From: Bacteroidaceae bacterium
Lineage (GTDB): Bacteria > Bacteroidota > Bacteroidia > Bacteroidales > Bacteroidaceae
DNA length: 56,015 nucleotides
Direction: 5' to 3'
Assembly: GCA_017965425.1 (NCBI GenBank)
Contig: JAGCPY010000062.1
Coordinates: 1 to 56,015, forward strand
Shown: in pieces, positions 1-7,961 of the stretch
Numbering within the stretch: the first letter of the stretch is position 1
How the letters are laid out: each line of letters opens with the position of its first letter
Translations under genes and position numbers: made by a program
The notes under the pieces: model-generated
The model's input: only the letters and a program-made list of their open reading frames with translations
Database searches by the model: none
Told to the model about the DNA's origin: nothing

Positions 1-234
1 CTTGACCTTCTCCAGCACTTTCGAGGGCGAAGAGGCTTTCCGCTTTTCAGATGCATCCTCGTCGTCCGACGTTTCCGGCTCGATAATATCCACCTTGATG
101 CGGTCTATACCGTCGAAAAGCCTGAAGTAATCGGGTTCACGCTCCGTTCCTTCCGTTGCGATGGCAAACAGGGAGTAGTCGCGGACCTTCTCTTGGGGAA
201 CTTCCCTCGTATAACCTCTAACCTTGAATCCCAT
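1..234 (-). CDS. RloB-like TOPRIM-family protein, N-terminal 78 residues (runs off window)
   Basis: Only the first 78 codons are visible; the gene continues past the left edge. The start is an ATG at 234, one base after the TGA of the upstream ATPase gene (TGATATG), which implies translational coupling. Residues 20-37 read SLFAIATEGTEREPDYFR, matching the start of RloB/AbiLii-type proteins, where a hydrophobic strand is followed by an EG-x-TE-x-x-YF motif containing the conserved acidic residue of a TOPRIM-like fold. An acidic/basic low-complexity stretch follows (about 50-70). RloB proteins pair with AAA ATPases in the AbiL abortive-infection system, and the neighbour fits that. The function is inferred from this short piece and the pairing; the C-terminal catalytic part is not visible. 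Confidence 0.7.
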   Translation of the reverse strand, partial: MGFKVRGYTREVPQEKVRDYSLFAIATEGTEREPDYFRLFDGIDRIKVDIIEPETSDDEDASEKRKASSPSKVLEKVK

Positions 235-235
235 A

Positions 236-1585
236 TCACTCCCAGTTTAATTCGTTGAAACGTGCCAGGAAGGGAATGGCTCCAAAGCGTCCGTTCAAGT
301 AGCCTTTCTCTAAATCCAAGTCTGCACGGGGCTTGAACTCGTCGAGCGTGTAGAGGTGGGTGCTCTGCGTCACGCGGTCTTTCTCGGCAAACCAAATTTC
401 GTCGTTGCGGAACACCTGTCCGTCGAGCAGACCCGCATCGTGGGTCGTGAAGATCAACTGGCCTTTCATGTTTTTGTCGGTGACAATCCTCGAAACCAGT
501 GCCCGTACCAGCGTGGGATGCAGGCTGCGGTCCAGTTCGTCGATGACGTATGTGCAAGCCTCGCTCTTGACATTCTGTACCATCGGCACGAAGTCGAAGA
601 TGCGCTGGGTGCCATCCGACTCTTCCTTCAGTTCGAAGTCATAGAGGCAGTCGTTCACCTTATGCAACGCTTTTACACGACGCACGAAGTACTTGTTGCC
701 TTCGCGGCGCATACTGACGGTGAAGGCTCCCGTGTCTATCATCACCTCCTCCTGTCCCTCCGGCGAACGGGAAAGCCGTTTGACGATGCCATCCACGCCC
801 TGCACCAGTTCGGGCCATTCCGAAATGCTCTGCTTAAACGACTCAATATCCTCGTCCTTCAAGGTCAGTTCGTTGATGCCGAGATCCAAGGCCGAAATGA
901 GTGCTTCGGACTGCGACTTGAATCCCTCATCGGAATACCTGTTGTCGAAGATAGAGGTCGAACGGGTCTCAGGGAAGATGACGTGCAGTTTGGTGGTCAG
1001 CCAAAGGAAAGCATCCGTCATCTGGGCGTTCTTCACAACATCGTGCTTCGACAGCAACAGTTCGTTCCCCTTCAGCAGATTGTCCTCCAACAGCGAAACC
1101 AGCAGTTTTGTTTTCTCCGCATCCTTTTTCCCTGCCGTCAGATTGATGCTCGTCTTGCCTGTCTGCACATCGTACTTGCGTTCAAACACACACACGGGTT
1201 TCTTGATGGTAGAATACAGCCATTCCTCCATACAGATGTTGCCACGATAACTCACCCCGTAGGAATACTGGTCTGACTCCGTGCCAAACTCCACCTCAAT
1301 GGAAACGGGCATTTCCGGGTCGTTATACTTGTTGGCATCCCTGAAGGCCGTGGGAGGCAGACTTCCCGTTGCCACCATAGTCTGTAGTCGGCCAAGCGCC
1401 TTAACCAGACACGACTTGCCCGCACCGTTGGCACCGTAAATCACTGCCGTGCGCAACACATTGGCCCCACGTCCCTGACTATGCACGTGCCAGTCCTTCC
1501 TGCGGACATTGGATGACGGCAACATCGTGAACTCCGTTTCCTGTCCGTATGACCTAAAATTCGTCGTTACAATTCTAATCAGCAT
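236..1585 (-). CDS. AAA family ATPase (AAA_15/AAA_21, RloA/AbiLi-like)
   Basis: 449-residue SMC/ABC-like ATPase. The N-terminus starts with a strand typical of OLD/RecF-like ATPases, followed by Walker A GANGAGKS at 51-58. Near residues 345-365 a Walker B-type motif ends in IDELDRSLHP, and about 20 residues later QLIFTTHD supplies the switch histidine. The middle is the helical insertion normal for AAA_15/AAA_21 proteins. Length and order match the ATPase of ATPase-plus-RloB pairs (AbiLi/AbiLii), where the ATPase is thought to sense infection and control the partner. It is transcribed first, with rloB one base downstream. The specific defence role is inferred from family and pairing, not shown. 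The long plus-strand ORF over this gene is a shadow. Confidence 0.85.
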   Translation of the reverse strand: MLIRIVTTNFRSYGQETEFTMLPSSNVRRKDWHVHSQGRGANVLRTAVIYGANGAGKSCLVKALGRLQTMVATGSLPPTAFRDANKYNDPEMPVSIEVEFGTESDQYSYGVSYRGNICMEEWLYSTIKKPVCVFERKYDVQTGKTSINLTAGKKDAEKTKLLVSLLEDNLLKGNELLLSKHDVVKNAQMTDAFLWLTTKLHVIFPETRSTSIFDNRYSDEGFKSQSEALISALDLGINELTLKDEDIESFKQSISEWPELVQGVDGIVKRLSRSPEGQEEVMIDTGAFTVSMRREGNKYFVRRVKALHKVNDCLYDFELKEESDGTQRIFDFVPMVQNVKSEACTYVIDELDRSLHPTLVRALVSRIVTDKNMKGQLIFTTHDAGLLDGQVFRNDEIWFAEKDRVTQSTHLYTLDEFKPRADLDLEKGYLNGRFGAIPFLARFNELNWE

Positions 1586-1608
1586 ACTGAAATATATTAA
1601 AGTTGTTG

Positions 1609-1616
1609 CAAAGTTA
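1609..1616 (-). promoter_or_regulatory. Bacteroidetes -7 element for the ATPase/rloB pair
   Basis: On the minus strand this reads TAACTTTG, an exact TAnnTTTG box, 23 bp upstream of the ATPase ATG. No TTTG lies at the ideal distance of about 20 bp; the nearest is at 1646-1649, so the -33 element is weak or displaced. Confidence 0.5.
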
Positions 1617-1687
1617 CGGATTTTTCGTTACAGAACAACAATTTTCAAACAGATTTTTCGTATTTTAACGTATTTTTTTTAGGGAAA

Positions 1688-1721
1688 TTTGTTGTTATCT
1701 CCATATTTTTTCGTACCTTTG
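1688..1721 (+). promoter_or_regulatory. Orphan Bacteroidetes promoter
   Basis: TTTG at 1688-1691, 22 bp, then TACCTTTG at 1714-1721. It faces right but the next gene starts at 2227, about 500 bp away, and that gene has its own promoter. It may drive a small RNA or be left from a lost gene. Confidence 0.45.
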
Positions 1722-1894
1722 CCCCAGATTTACAACGTAATCCACACCATTTATTTACTTAAAAATACAGCAATGACATTGAATTTCAAGACCTGAAAAA
1801 GCGTTTTACCATTGTTTTACCAACATGGCAATCCTTGTAGAGAGCAAAAATAAAAACGGTTGAAAATCAGTTAGATATGGTTGGAATGGGATTA

Positions 1895-1981
1895 TCCCTC
1901 ACCATCCCTCACCTATTCCTCACCAATCCCTCACCTGCAAACGGCTTTCTTTCAAATGATTATCGCAAAAGGTGAGGGATT
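1895..1981. repeat. TCCCTCACC repeat cluster with hairpin
   Basis: Four near-identical 9-mers, TCCCTCACC or TTCCTCACC, start at 1895, 1905, 1916 and 1927 (spacing 10, 11, 11 bp). The last one, with flanks (1925-1936), is exactly complementary to 1970-1981, giving a 12-bp stem and a 33-nt loop. The same 9-mers in the same order form the large hairpin at 13246-13449, so both are copies of one repeat family; here the right arm is mostly missing. Confidence 0.8.
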
Positions 1982-2153
1982 GAGGGATTTACTTGGAAAA
2001 ACAGAAGGAACAGAGTCTGCATCGAATGGAACCTAAATCGTAAATAATAGATAATCAAAACATCAATCGATAAGCTTAACCGTCTGTCATAGATGTGCCA
2101 GAAGCCATCATCACGTTAAAAATAATGAAGAGAAGAAGAAATCGGCACAAAAG

Positions 2154-2186
2154 TTTGCATGATGTAAAAATAACTTTGTAACTTTG
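2154..2186 (+). promoter_or_regulatory. Promoter of the phosphohexomutase gene
   Basis: TTTG at 2154-2157 is followed 21 bp later by TAACTTTG at 2179-2186. The -7 box is duplicated directly upstream (2171-2178), giving two adjacent TAACTTTG octamers. The gene starts 40 bp downstream. Confidence 0.65.
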
Positions 2187-2226
2187 TGTCCATAATTGAT
2201 ACATTTACTTTTCATCATCTATATTT

Positions 2227-3972
2227 ATGGACAAAGAATTGATTACAAGTTGCGAGGTTAAAGCCAAAGAGTGGCTCTCCTCACCCGTGTACGACGAACA
2301 GACAAAGGCCGAGGTGCGCGCCATGCTCGAGGCCGAGGACAAGACGGCCCTCATCGACGCCTTCTACCAGACGCTGGAATTCGGCACCGGAGGCCTCCGA
2401 GGCATCATGGGGGCAGGCACCAACCGCATGAACCGTTACATCGTGGGCGCCGCCACACAGGGCTTCGCCAACTATATCCTGAAGGCCTTCCCCGGACGCC
2501 AGGACCTGGCAGTGGTCGTGGGACACGACTGCCGCAACCACGGACGTGAGTTCGCCGAGACCGTGGCCGCCATCTTCTCGGCCAACGGCATCAAGGTCTA
2601 TCTCTTCGAGAGCCTGCGACCCACGCCGGAGATCTCCTTCGCCATCCGACAGCTGAAGGCACAGGCCGGCGTCAACGTCACCGCATCGCACAACCCCAAG
2701 GAGTACAACGGCTACAAGGCCTACTGGGAGGACGGCGCACAGGTGCTCTCGCCCCACGACACGGGCATCATCGACGAGGTGAACAAGGTGCGCGTGGAGG
2801 ACGTCAAGTGGACGGGCAACCCCGACCTCATCCAGATCATCGGCGGAGAGATGGACTGGGACTACCTGCAGGCCGTACGCGAGGCCATGGTCGATCAGGA
2901 CGTCATCCTGCGGCAGAAGGACCTCAACATCGTCTATACGCCGCTGCACGGCACGGGACGCGTCATCATACCCGAAGCACTGCGCTCATGGGGATTCCAG
3001 AACATACACGTCGTGCCCGAGCAGATGGTCATCGACGGCAACTTCCCCACGGTGGTGTCGCCGAACCCCGAGAACTCCGAAGCCATGACGCTCGGCATGA
3101 AGCTCGGCACGAAGCTCAACGCAGACCTCGTCATCGCCTCCGACCCCGACGCTGACCGCCTCGCCATCGTGTGCCGCAACCCGAAGGGCGAATGGGAAAT
3201 CCTCAACGGCAACCAGACGTGCATGATGTTCGCATGGTACATCATCGCCAACAAGAAGAAACTCGGACAGCTGCGCGGCAACGAGTTCCTCGTGAAGACC
3301 ATCGTCACCACAGAGCTCATCAAGCGCATCGCCGACAAGAACGGCGTGGAGATGATGGACTGCTACACCGGCTTCAAGTGGATAGCAGCACTCATCCGCG
3401 AGAACGAAGGACTGAAGAAATATATCGGCGGCGGCGAGGAGAGCTTCGGATTCCTGCCCTTCGACAAGGTGCGCGACAAGGACTCACCCGCCAGCATCTG
3501 CCTCATCTGCGAAATCGCAGCCTGGGCCAAGGACAACGGCAAGACGCTCTATGACCTGCTCATGGACATCTATCTCGAGTACGGCTTCACGATGAACCAC
3601 ACCGTGAACGTGGTGCGCCCGGGAAAGACGGGTGCCGACGAGATCAAGCAGATGATGGTGGACTTCCGCGGAGCCAAGGCACCGAAGACACTCGGAGGCT
3701 CCAAGGTGGTGTGCACGAAGGACTACCTGGCCCTCACCGCCACCGACGCCGAGGGCAAGAGCGTGAAGCTGGATATGCCGGCCACGTCGAACGTGCTGCA
3801 GTGGTTCACCGAGGACGGCACCAAGGTCAGCGTACGACCCTCCGGCACAGAGCCGAAGATCAAGTTCTACATCGAGGCTCCCGCCACCATGGAATGCCCG
3901 AAGTGCTACCCCGCAGCCTGCGCAGAAGGCATGGACAAGGTGAAGGCCGTGTGCAAGGACCTGGGGATTTGA
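2227..3972 (+). CDS. Phosphohexomutase (phosphoglucomutase/phosphomannomutase family, PGM2-like)
   Basis: 581 residues, the usual length of Bacteroidetes alpha-D-phosphohexomutases. It interconverts hexose 1- and 6-phosphates in the cytoplasm. All four family loops are present: the catalytic phosphoserine loop TASHNPKEYNGYKAY with Ser154; the metal-binding loop DPDADRL near 309-315; the sugar-binding loop GGGEESFGF near 400; and the phosphate-binding loop RPSGTEPKIKFY near 537. A Bacteroidetes promoter lies directly upstream. The product could feed glycogen or envelope sugar synthesis, since a glycogen-synthase-like gene lies nearby, but glucose versus mannose preference cannot be read from sequence. 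It is GC-rich with strong codon bias, which creates several long shadow ORFs. Confidence 0.95.
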   Translation: MDKELITSCEVKAKEWLSSPVYDEQTKAEVRAMLEAEDKTALIDAFYQTLEFGTGGLRGIMGAGTNRMNRYIVGAATQGFANYILKAFPGRQDLAVVVGHDCRNHGREFAETVAAIFSANGIKVYLFESLRPTPEISFAIRQLKAQAGVNVTASHNPKEYNGYKAYWEDGAQVLSPHDTGIIDEVNKVRVEDVKWTGNPDLIQIIGGEMDWDYLQAVREAMVDQDVILRQKDLNIVYTPLHGTGRVIIPEALRSWGFQNIHVVPEQMVIDGNFPTVVSPNPENSEAMTLGMKLGTKLNADLVIASDPDADRLAIVCRNPKGEWEILNGNQTCMMFAWYIIANKKKLGQLRGNEFLVKTIVTTELIKRIADKNGVEMMDCYTGFKWIAALIRENEGLKKYIGGGEESFGFLPFDKVRDKDSPASICLICEIAAWAKDNGKTLYDLLMDIYLEYGFTMNHTVNVVRPGKTGADEIKQMMVDFRGAKAPKTLGGSKVVCTKDYLALTATDAEGKSVKLDMPATSNVLQWFTEDGTKVSVRPSGTEPKIKFYIEAPATMECPKCYPAACAEGMDKVKAVCKDLGI

Positions 3973-3979
3973 GGAAGTC

Positions 3980-4001
3980 GGGGCTGGCCGACACCAGCCC
4001 C
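3980..4001 (+). terminator. Terminator-like hairpin after the phosphohexomutase
   Basis: Perfect 8-bp stem GGGGCTGG / CCAGCCCC with a 6-nt loop, 8 bp after the stop codon. There is no T-tract, so it may only attenuate or protect RNA, letting some transcription reach the toxin-antitoxin genes. Confidence 0.45.
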
Positions 4002-4022
4002 ACACCTATATATATTAGAGTT

Positions 4023-4277
4023 ATGACCACATTAGCAATGAATAACCTGTGGGCGTACATCCAAGGATTGTCGCTCTCGAAGAGAAACCGCATGTGGCTG
4101 GCCGAAAGGCTGATAGCGCCGACGGCCGACGACCCCAAGACGGCACGACAGAAAGCTTACGTCAAGGAGACCCTGACACGGGCCCTCAAGGAGGCTCGCG
4201 CAGCACAACGCGGGGAAATCAAACTGCAGACGCTGGACGAATTCCTGAAAGAACTCGAGTTGGAGGAAACGGCATGA
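4023..4277 (+). CDS. Antitoxin of a RelE/ParE-type toxin-antitoxin pair
   Basis: 84 residues, starting at the ATG at 4023; upstream extensions in this frame only reach into the phosphohexomutase gene. The protein is helical and charged. The part around 45-80 (YVKETLTRALKEARAAQRG, then LDEFLKELE) is typical of small Bacteroidetes antitoxins that wrap around a RelE-like toxin. Its TGA overlaps the ATG of the toxin gene (ATGA at 4274-4277), the usual coupling in type II systems. No clear DNA-binding fold is recognisable. The assignment rests mainly on size, composition and the toxin partner. Confidence 0.7.
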   Translation: MTTLAMNNLWAYIQGLSLSKRNRMWLAERLIAPTADDPKTARQKAYVKETLTRALKEARAAQRGEIKLQTLDEFLKELELEETA

Positions 4278-4612
4278 ACGTGACTATCTCCCTGCACGAC
4301 GAGTTCAAGTGTCAGTTCAAAAGGCTGAACATGAAATATCGTTCGCTGAAAAACGATTTGTATGCCCTGCAAGAAGCACTCCTCTGTAACCCCTTCCAAG
4401 GCGACGACCTGGGTGACGGCGTGCGCAAAGTACGCATGGCCATCAGCTCGAAAGGCAATGGAAAGAGCGGTGGAGCCAGAGTGTTGACGCTCGCTGTCTT
4501 GGTGGACGAGAACGCCAACGTGACGCTGCTGACCATCTATGACAAGAACGAAATCGACAACGTTTCCAACGATTACTTCAGCTGGCTCATCAGCAACCAT
4601 GAAGAAGACTGA
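4274..4612 (+). CDS. RelE/ParE family toxin
   Basis: 112 residues. The core (about 55-100) has the RelE/ParE pattern: a strand with VRKVRMAISSKGNGKSGGAR, a second strand VLTLAVLVDENANVTLLTIYDK, and a C-terminal helix. The basic SKGxGKSGGAR segment is typical of RelE-like ribosome-dependent mRNA interferases. It overlaps the antitoxin by 4 bp, and its last 14 bp overlap the start of the NADH pyrophosphatase gene in another frame, so the three genes are probably co-translated. RelE (RNase) and ParE (gyrase poison) activity cannot be told apart here. Confidence 0.8.
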   Translation: MNVTISLHDEFKCQFKRLNMKYRSLKNDLYALQEALLCNPFQGDDLGDGVRKVRMAISSKGNGKSGGARVLTLAVLVDENANVTLLTIYDKNEIDNVSNDYFSWLISNHEED

Positions 4613-5462
4613 CACCGCGACACTTTGGGCCTGCCTCTGCGCAGGCGACATACTACTGAGGAGAGAGGGCGACACGCTCTCTCTTCCCATTGGTGACGAG
4701 CCGCCCGTGCCGCTGAAGCCTTGGAATATCGTCACGACCCTCTCCACCCTCCCTACCAAGGAAAAAAACAGCAGGGATATTTCATTGCGTGTCGTCCGTA
4801 TAGACAAGCCTGTGATTGGCTTCGAAGGTTTGGAGATGATGAACCTCCGCGCCAGCTTCGACGTTCTACCCCCTGAGCACTATGCCCTTGCTGGCAAAGC
4901 CGCGGAACTAATCTATTGGGATGCAAACACCAAGTTCTGTGGTTGTTGCGGAGCTCCCATGAAGCTCCATACCGAAATCTCCAAACGCTGCACCGAATGT
5001 GGCAAGGAGGTATGGCCTCAGCTTGCTACAGCTGTGATTGTAAGAGTGACAAGAGGGAAAGAATGCCCGTCCCTCACTGGGAGAGCAGGGATTGAGCCTA
5101 TTAAAGGCTCCGAATCCGTCCTATTAGTCCACGCCAACAACTTCCGCCGTCCTTACTATGGACTTGTTGCGGGTTTCGTAGAGACGGGTGAGACGCTGGA
5201 AGAAGCCGTTCGACGCGAAGTGCGCGAGGAAACAGGCATTGAGATTAAGAACATTCGCTATTACGCTTCTCAGCCTTGGCCTTACCCTTGCGGGTTAATG
5301 GTGGGATTCACCGCCGACTACGTCTCAGGGGACATTCATTTACAGCGTTCGGAGCTGGCATCTGGCGGCTGGTTCACACGCGACAACATGCCCCCCATAC
5401 CCGGAAAGTCATCTATCGCAAGAGCGCTCATTGACGACTGGCTTAACAAGCCTTATTCATAA
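4599..5462 (+). CDS. nudC: NAD(H) pyrophosphatase, NudC-type Nudix hydrolase
   Basis: 287 residues from the ATG at 4599; longer starts would lie inside the toxin gene. Near 112-135 there is a four-cysteine zinc ribbon (CGCC then CTEC). The Nudix box follows near 191-215, with G-x5-E-x7-R-E-x-x-E-E-x-G fully kept. After it comes SQPWPYP, the signature that separates NADH pyrophosphatases from other Nudix enzymes. The family cleaves NADH to NMNH and AMP, and some members remove NAD caps from RNA. The start lies within the toxin gene. The stop overlaps the convergent DUF4270 gene by 10 bp. Confidence 0.93.
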   Translation: MKKTDTATLWACLCAGDILLRREGDTLSLPIGDEPPVPLKPWNIVTTLSTLPTKEKNSRDISLRVVRIDKPVIGFEGLEMMNLRASFDVLPPEHYALAGKAAELIYWDANTKFCGCCGAPMKLHTEISKRCTECGKEVWPQLATAVIVRVTRGKECPSLTGRAGIEPIKGSESVLLVHANNFRRPYYGLVAGFVETGETLEEAVRREVREETGIEIKNIRYYASQPWPYPCGLMVGFTADYVSGDIHLQRSELASGGWFTRDNMPPIPGKSSIARALIDDWLNKPYS

Positions 5463-6898
5463 CGGCTGTAAATCACCTGCATCTGCAAGGGCTGCGTACC
5501 ACCCACCAAACGGGCACTCGAAAGGGAGAAATCATGTGAAACACTGACAATTGTCGAGATGCCTGTTGACTGATTAGTGGTTGTGGTGACGGTGACTGGT
5601 ATTACGACCACACGGTTCCAATCAGGATGGTTGAGATTCCATTCCGCCGACGTCATTCCCTCTGCCAACATGCCACGTTGCTTCTCGCGGTGGAGATAGG
5701 ACAAAAGACGAGCAACGTTTGTAAAGGTATAGGTGTTATAGTTAGAATCGAAAGTTGTCGTGTAGCTAATCTCGCCATCCGATACCTCGCGATTGCGGAA
5801 GAACGAATTGCGAAGTTGCTTCCTCAACATGAGCAAGGTCTGCGGCGCGTCTAACTCATATCCCGTTTGGTTCTTACTGTTACACCGTGTGAGGATGATA
5901 CGAGCCCGACTAATGCTGTCGAGTTCGTGCCCCTCAAAAATCTCATCGACGGGCAGGGTCAGTTCGGTCGCAATGCCAGCAGGAGACTTGAGGTAAGTGT
6001 AATTGACTGATTTGACAGATTCGTCCGACAACAAATCCTTAACACCTTCATTCTGAATGCGGGTGGTCTGAATGACTTCTGGAGTGGCAGAGAAACGGGC
6101 TAAACCATTATAAATGGTATCTGTACCTGCCTTGGTCGTCCCATGATAACGGAAATAGACGTTCAAGGCTGAGACATCAAGCGTGAGCATGGTGCCAACA
6201 CCGCTGCAAAGCTTGAAGTAGAAACCAGGACAGACATGATGAGTGAATTGCCATGAATTGAGGAAATACTCCGGATGCTCAAGAGCTGCCTTCATAATGC
6301 GCGTTCCTATTGATTGTGGTAAACGAATCCGCACATTATCGTCATGGGTAGAGCTGGTGCGATCTGCATCTGTCAACGTATAATCCGAAGGAGAGAACAC
6401 CTTCTCCGCCACATGTCCTGCGTTGGCTGGGAGATAGGATTCAATCTGCATGTCTGCGTAATAGGTTGTGTCTTCCTTGAGGATGTGGTCTCGATCCAAC
6501 TCGTAAACCCAAATTTTCATGGCATTGTTGGCTTCACCATAGTAGCTATTGAAATAGAGGCGAAGTTCAACGGAATCAGCTTGCAACATGCCATCCGTCT
6601 TGACGATTTGCCCTTCGTCGGGAAGGCTGTAATTTTCAAAGGCATAGAACTGAGTCACGAACTCTGCTCGTATATCAGTTCCAGTTTCGGGATCATGCAC
6701 CTGTCCGAGATAGCATTTCGAGCTGTTTGCCACCACTGAATCAAGTGCCAACGAACGTGTCGTGAACTCGAACGTATGCGAAACTGATGAGATGGTGTCT
6801 CTGTCAGAAGGGATGCCTATCTTTCCCGTTTCTTCATCACAAGCAGAAAACATCAGTGCAGCCAATGCACCAACAAATAACGTATATCTAATATTCAT
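5453..6898 (-). CDS. DUF4270 family lipoprotein
   Basis: 481 residues from the ATG at 6898; an upstream in-frame start would lack a signal peptide. Residues 1-19 form a lipoprotein signal with a cysteine after LMFSA. The mature part matches the Bacteroidetes DUF4270 family: an early region with GQVHDPETGTDIRAEF, a beta-rich middle, and an IILTR-type segment in the C-terminal half. The function is unknown; it is predicted to be anchored in the cell envelope. It lies 23 bp downstream of the glycogen-synthase-like gene on the same strand, a pairing that recurs in Bacteroidales, so they likely form one operon. Its 3' end overlaps the convergent nudC by 10 bp. Confidence 0.88.
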   Translation of the reverse strand: MNIRYTLFVGALAALMFSACDEETGKIGIPSDRDTISSVSHTFEFTTRSLALDSVVANSSKCYLGQVHDPETGTDIRAEFVTQFYAFENYSLPDEGQIVKTDGMLQADSVELRLYFNSYYGEANNAMKIWVYELDRDHILKEDTTYYADMQIESYLPANAGHVAEKVFSPSDYTLTDADRTSSTHDDNVRIRLPQSIGTRIMKAALEHPEYFLNSWQFTHHVCPGFYFKLCSGVGTMLTLDVSALNVYFRYHGTTKAGTDTIYNGLARFSATPEVIQTTRIQNEGVKDLLSDESVKSVNYTYLKSPAGIATELTLPVDEIFEGHELDSISRARIILTRCNSKNQTGYELDAPQTLLMLRKQLRNSFFRNREVSDGEISYTTTFDSNYNTYTFTNVARLLSYLHREKQRGMLAEGMTSAEWNLNHPDWNRVVVIPVTVTTTTNQSTGISTIVSVSHDFSLSSARLVGGTQPLQMQVIYSRYE

Positions 6899-6921
6899 TC
6901 TAATACTGAGACTTTCGTTTC

Positions 6922-7770
6922 TTATGACTCTTCCTCCTCTTTGCCCTGACTCCACACGCTGTCGAAGAACTCGGTCACCCGCGTACTCATTCCCTCTGCA
7001 CTCACGTCCACATCTGTCATGACAGGCAATCCCTTTTCTTCTGCCAATGAAATCAGTTCCTCATCTCTGTTCTTTGCCGTAAGCAACAAACCGTCACTAT
7101 ATTGAAGCGCCAAATGATAAAGGTCGCGTTGCGTCAAGCGTTCTGGATAGCCGTCCAGTTCCTTACCTGTCATATTCTTGAAAATAAGACTGGAACGGAA
7201 TTGATCGTCTGTCGCCAAATCCAGTTTGGTATCGCTGGGCGTGAAGATGATTTTGCTGTCGCGATAAGACGGCTCTTCCTTGAAACTTGTCTTGATGTAA
7301 AGAGGAGCTATGGTCGAAATCCAGCCTTGACAATGAATGATGTCTGGCACCCAACGCAACTTCTTGACTGTTTCCAAAACGCCGCGTGCATAGAAAATGG
7401 CACGCTCCCCATTGTCAGAATACTCTGCCCCTGTTTCATCAAAGGCTTCCAGACGGCGCATGAAATAATCATCGTTGTCGATGAAATAGACTTGCATCCT
7501 TGCAGAAGGAATGGACGCCACTTTCAGAATCAGCAAATGGTCGGTATCATCAATGATGAGGTTCATGCCTGACAGACGCTGCACTTCGTGCAACTGGCTC
7601 CTTCGTTCATTGATGGTTCCCCACTTGGGCATGAAGACCCGTATCTCACGACCTTTTTCCTGAACAAACTGGGGAACCCTGCGACCCAGTAACGAGAGAT
7701 TCGTCTCGTCCACATACGGAATAATTTCTTGAGTGATGAACAGGACTCTTTTCGACTTCAACATAACCAT
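6922..7770 (-). CDS. Glycogen/starch synthase-like protein (GT5 N-terminal domain only)
   Basis: 282 residues from the ATG at 7770; a second ATG two codons later is possible. It matches the N-terminal half of glycogen synthase: ITQEIIPYV near the start, a strand with RVFMPKWGTINERR near 45, YFIDNDDYF near 100, and WVPDIIHCQGW near 155. The C-terminal glycosyltransferase half (UDP/ADP-sugar binding) is absent. This short version is normal for a conserved Bacteroidetes family usually named glycogen/starch synthase, so it does not look like a truncation. Whether it is catalytic alone is unclear. It has a TATCTTTG promoter and lies upstream of the DUF4270 gene. Confidence 0.85.
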   Translation of the reverse strand: MVMLKSKRVLFITQEIIPYVDETNLSLLGRRVPQFVQEKGREIRVFMPKWGTINERRSQLHEVQRLSGMNLIIDDTDHLLILKVASIPSARMQVYFIDNDDYFMRRLEAFDETGAEYSDNGERAIFYARGVLETVKKLRWVPDIIHCQGWISTIAPLYIKTSFKEEPSYRDSKIIFTPSDTKLDLATDDQFRSSLIFKNMTGKELDGYPERLTQRDLYHLALQYSDGLLLTAKNRDEELISLAEEKGLPVMTDVDVSAEGMSTRVTEFFDSVWSQGKEEEES

Positions 7771-7788
7771 TTTTGTTGTTTCTCGATG

Positions 7789-7822
7789 CAAAGATATATA
7801 AAAAAACTCGGATAAAAGCAAA
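7789..7822 (-). promoter_or_regulatory. Promoter of the glycogen-synthase-like / DUF4270 operon
   Basis: On the minus strand TTTG (7822-7819) is followed after 22 bp by TATCTTTG (7796-7789), 18 bp upstream of the ATG at 7770. It lies in the AT-rich gap shared with the divergent panC. Confidence 0.6.
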
Positions 7823-7961
7823 AGAGAGGGTAAGAAAGTTCATTTCTATACGTTTTTTTGCAATTATTTTGCTTTTTCTCTTCCTCATTTGACAAATTAT
7901 GTGTTATTTTGCGCCACTTTTCAGGAACAAACGTCTCCTCAAGCATGATTCGAAAAAAGAA

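Larger units (their letters stand above)
1586..2226. other. 641-bp intergenic region without a convincing gene
   Basis: Between the divergent ATPase and phosphohexomutase genes. It holds the ATPase -7 box, an orphan rightward promoter (1688-1721), a seven-codon mini-ORF at 1773-1796 with no recognisable product, the TCCCTCACC repeat cluster (1895-1981) and the promoter of the phosphohexomutase (2154-2186). No longer frame in either direction looks coding. Confidence 0.6.

Noticed and set aside
356-1276. 306-codon plus-strand frame over the AAA ATPase gene
   Set aside because: Antisense to a protein with clear Walker motifs; the translation is low-complexity and resembles no family.
2281-2949. 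222-codon minus-strand frame in the phosphohexomutase
   Set aside because: GC-rich antisense shadow; Val/Leu/His-rich product without domains.
6922-7770. Truncated glycogen synthase
   Set aside because: The short form with only the N-terminal GT5 half is the usual one in this Bacteroidetes family and has the usual neighbours.
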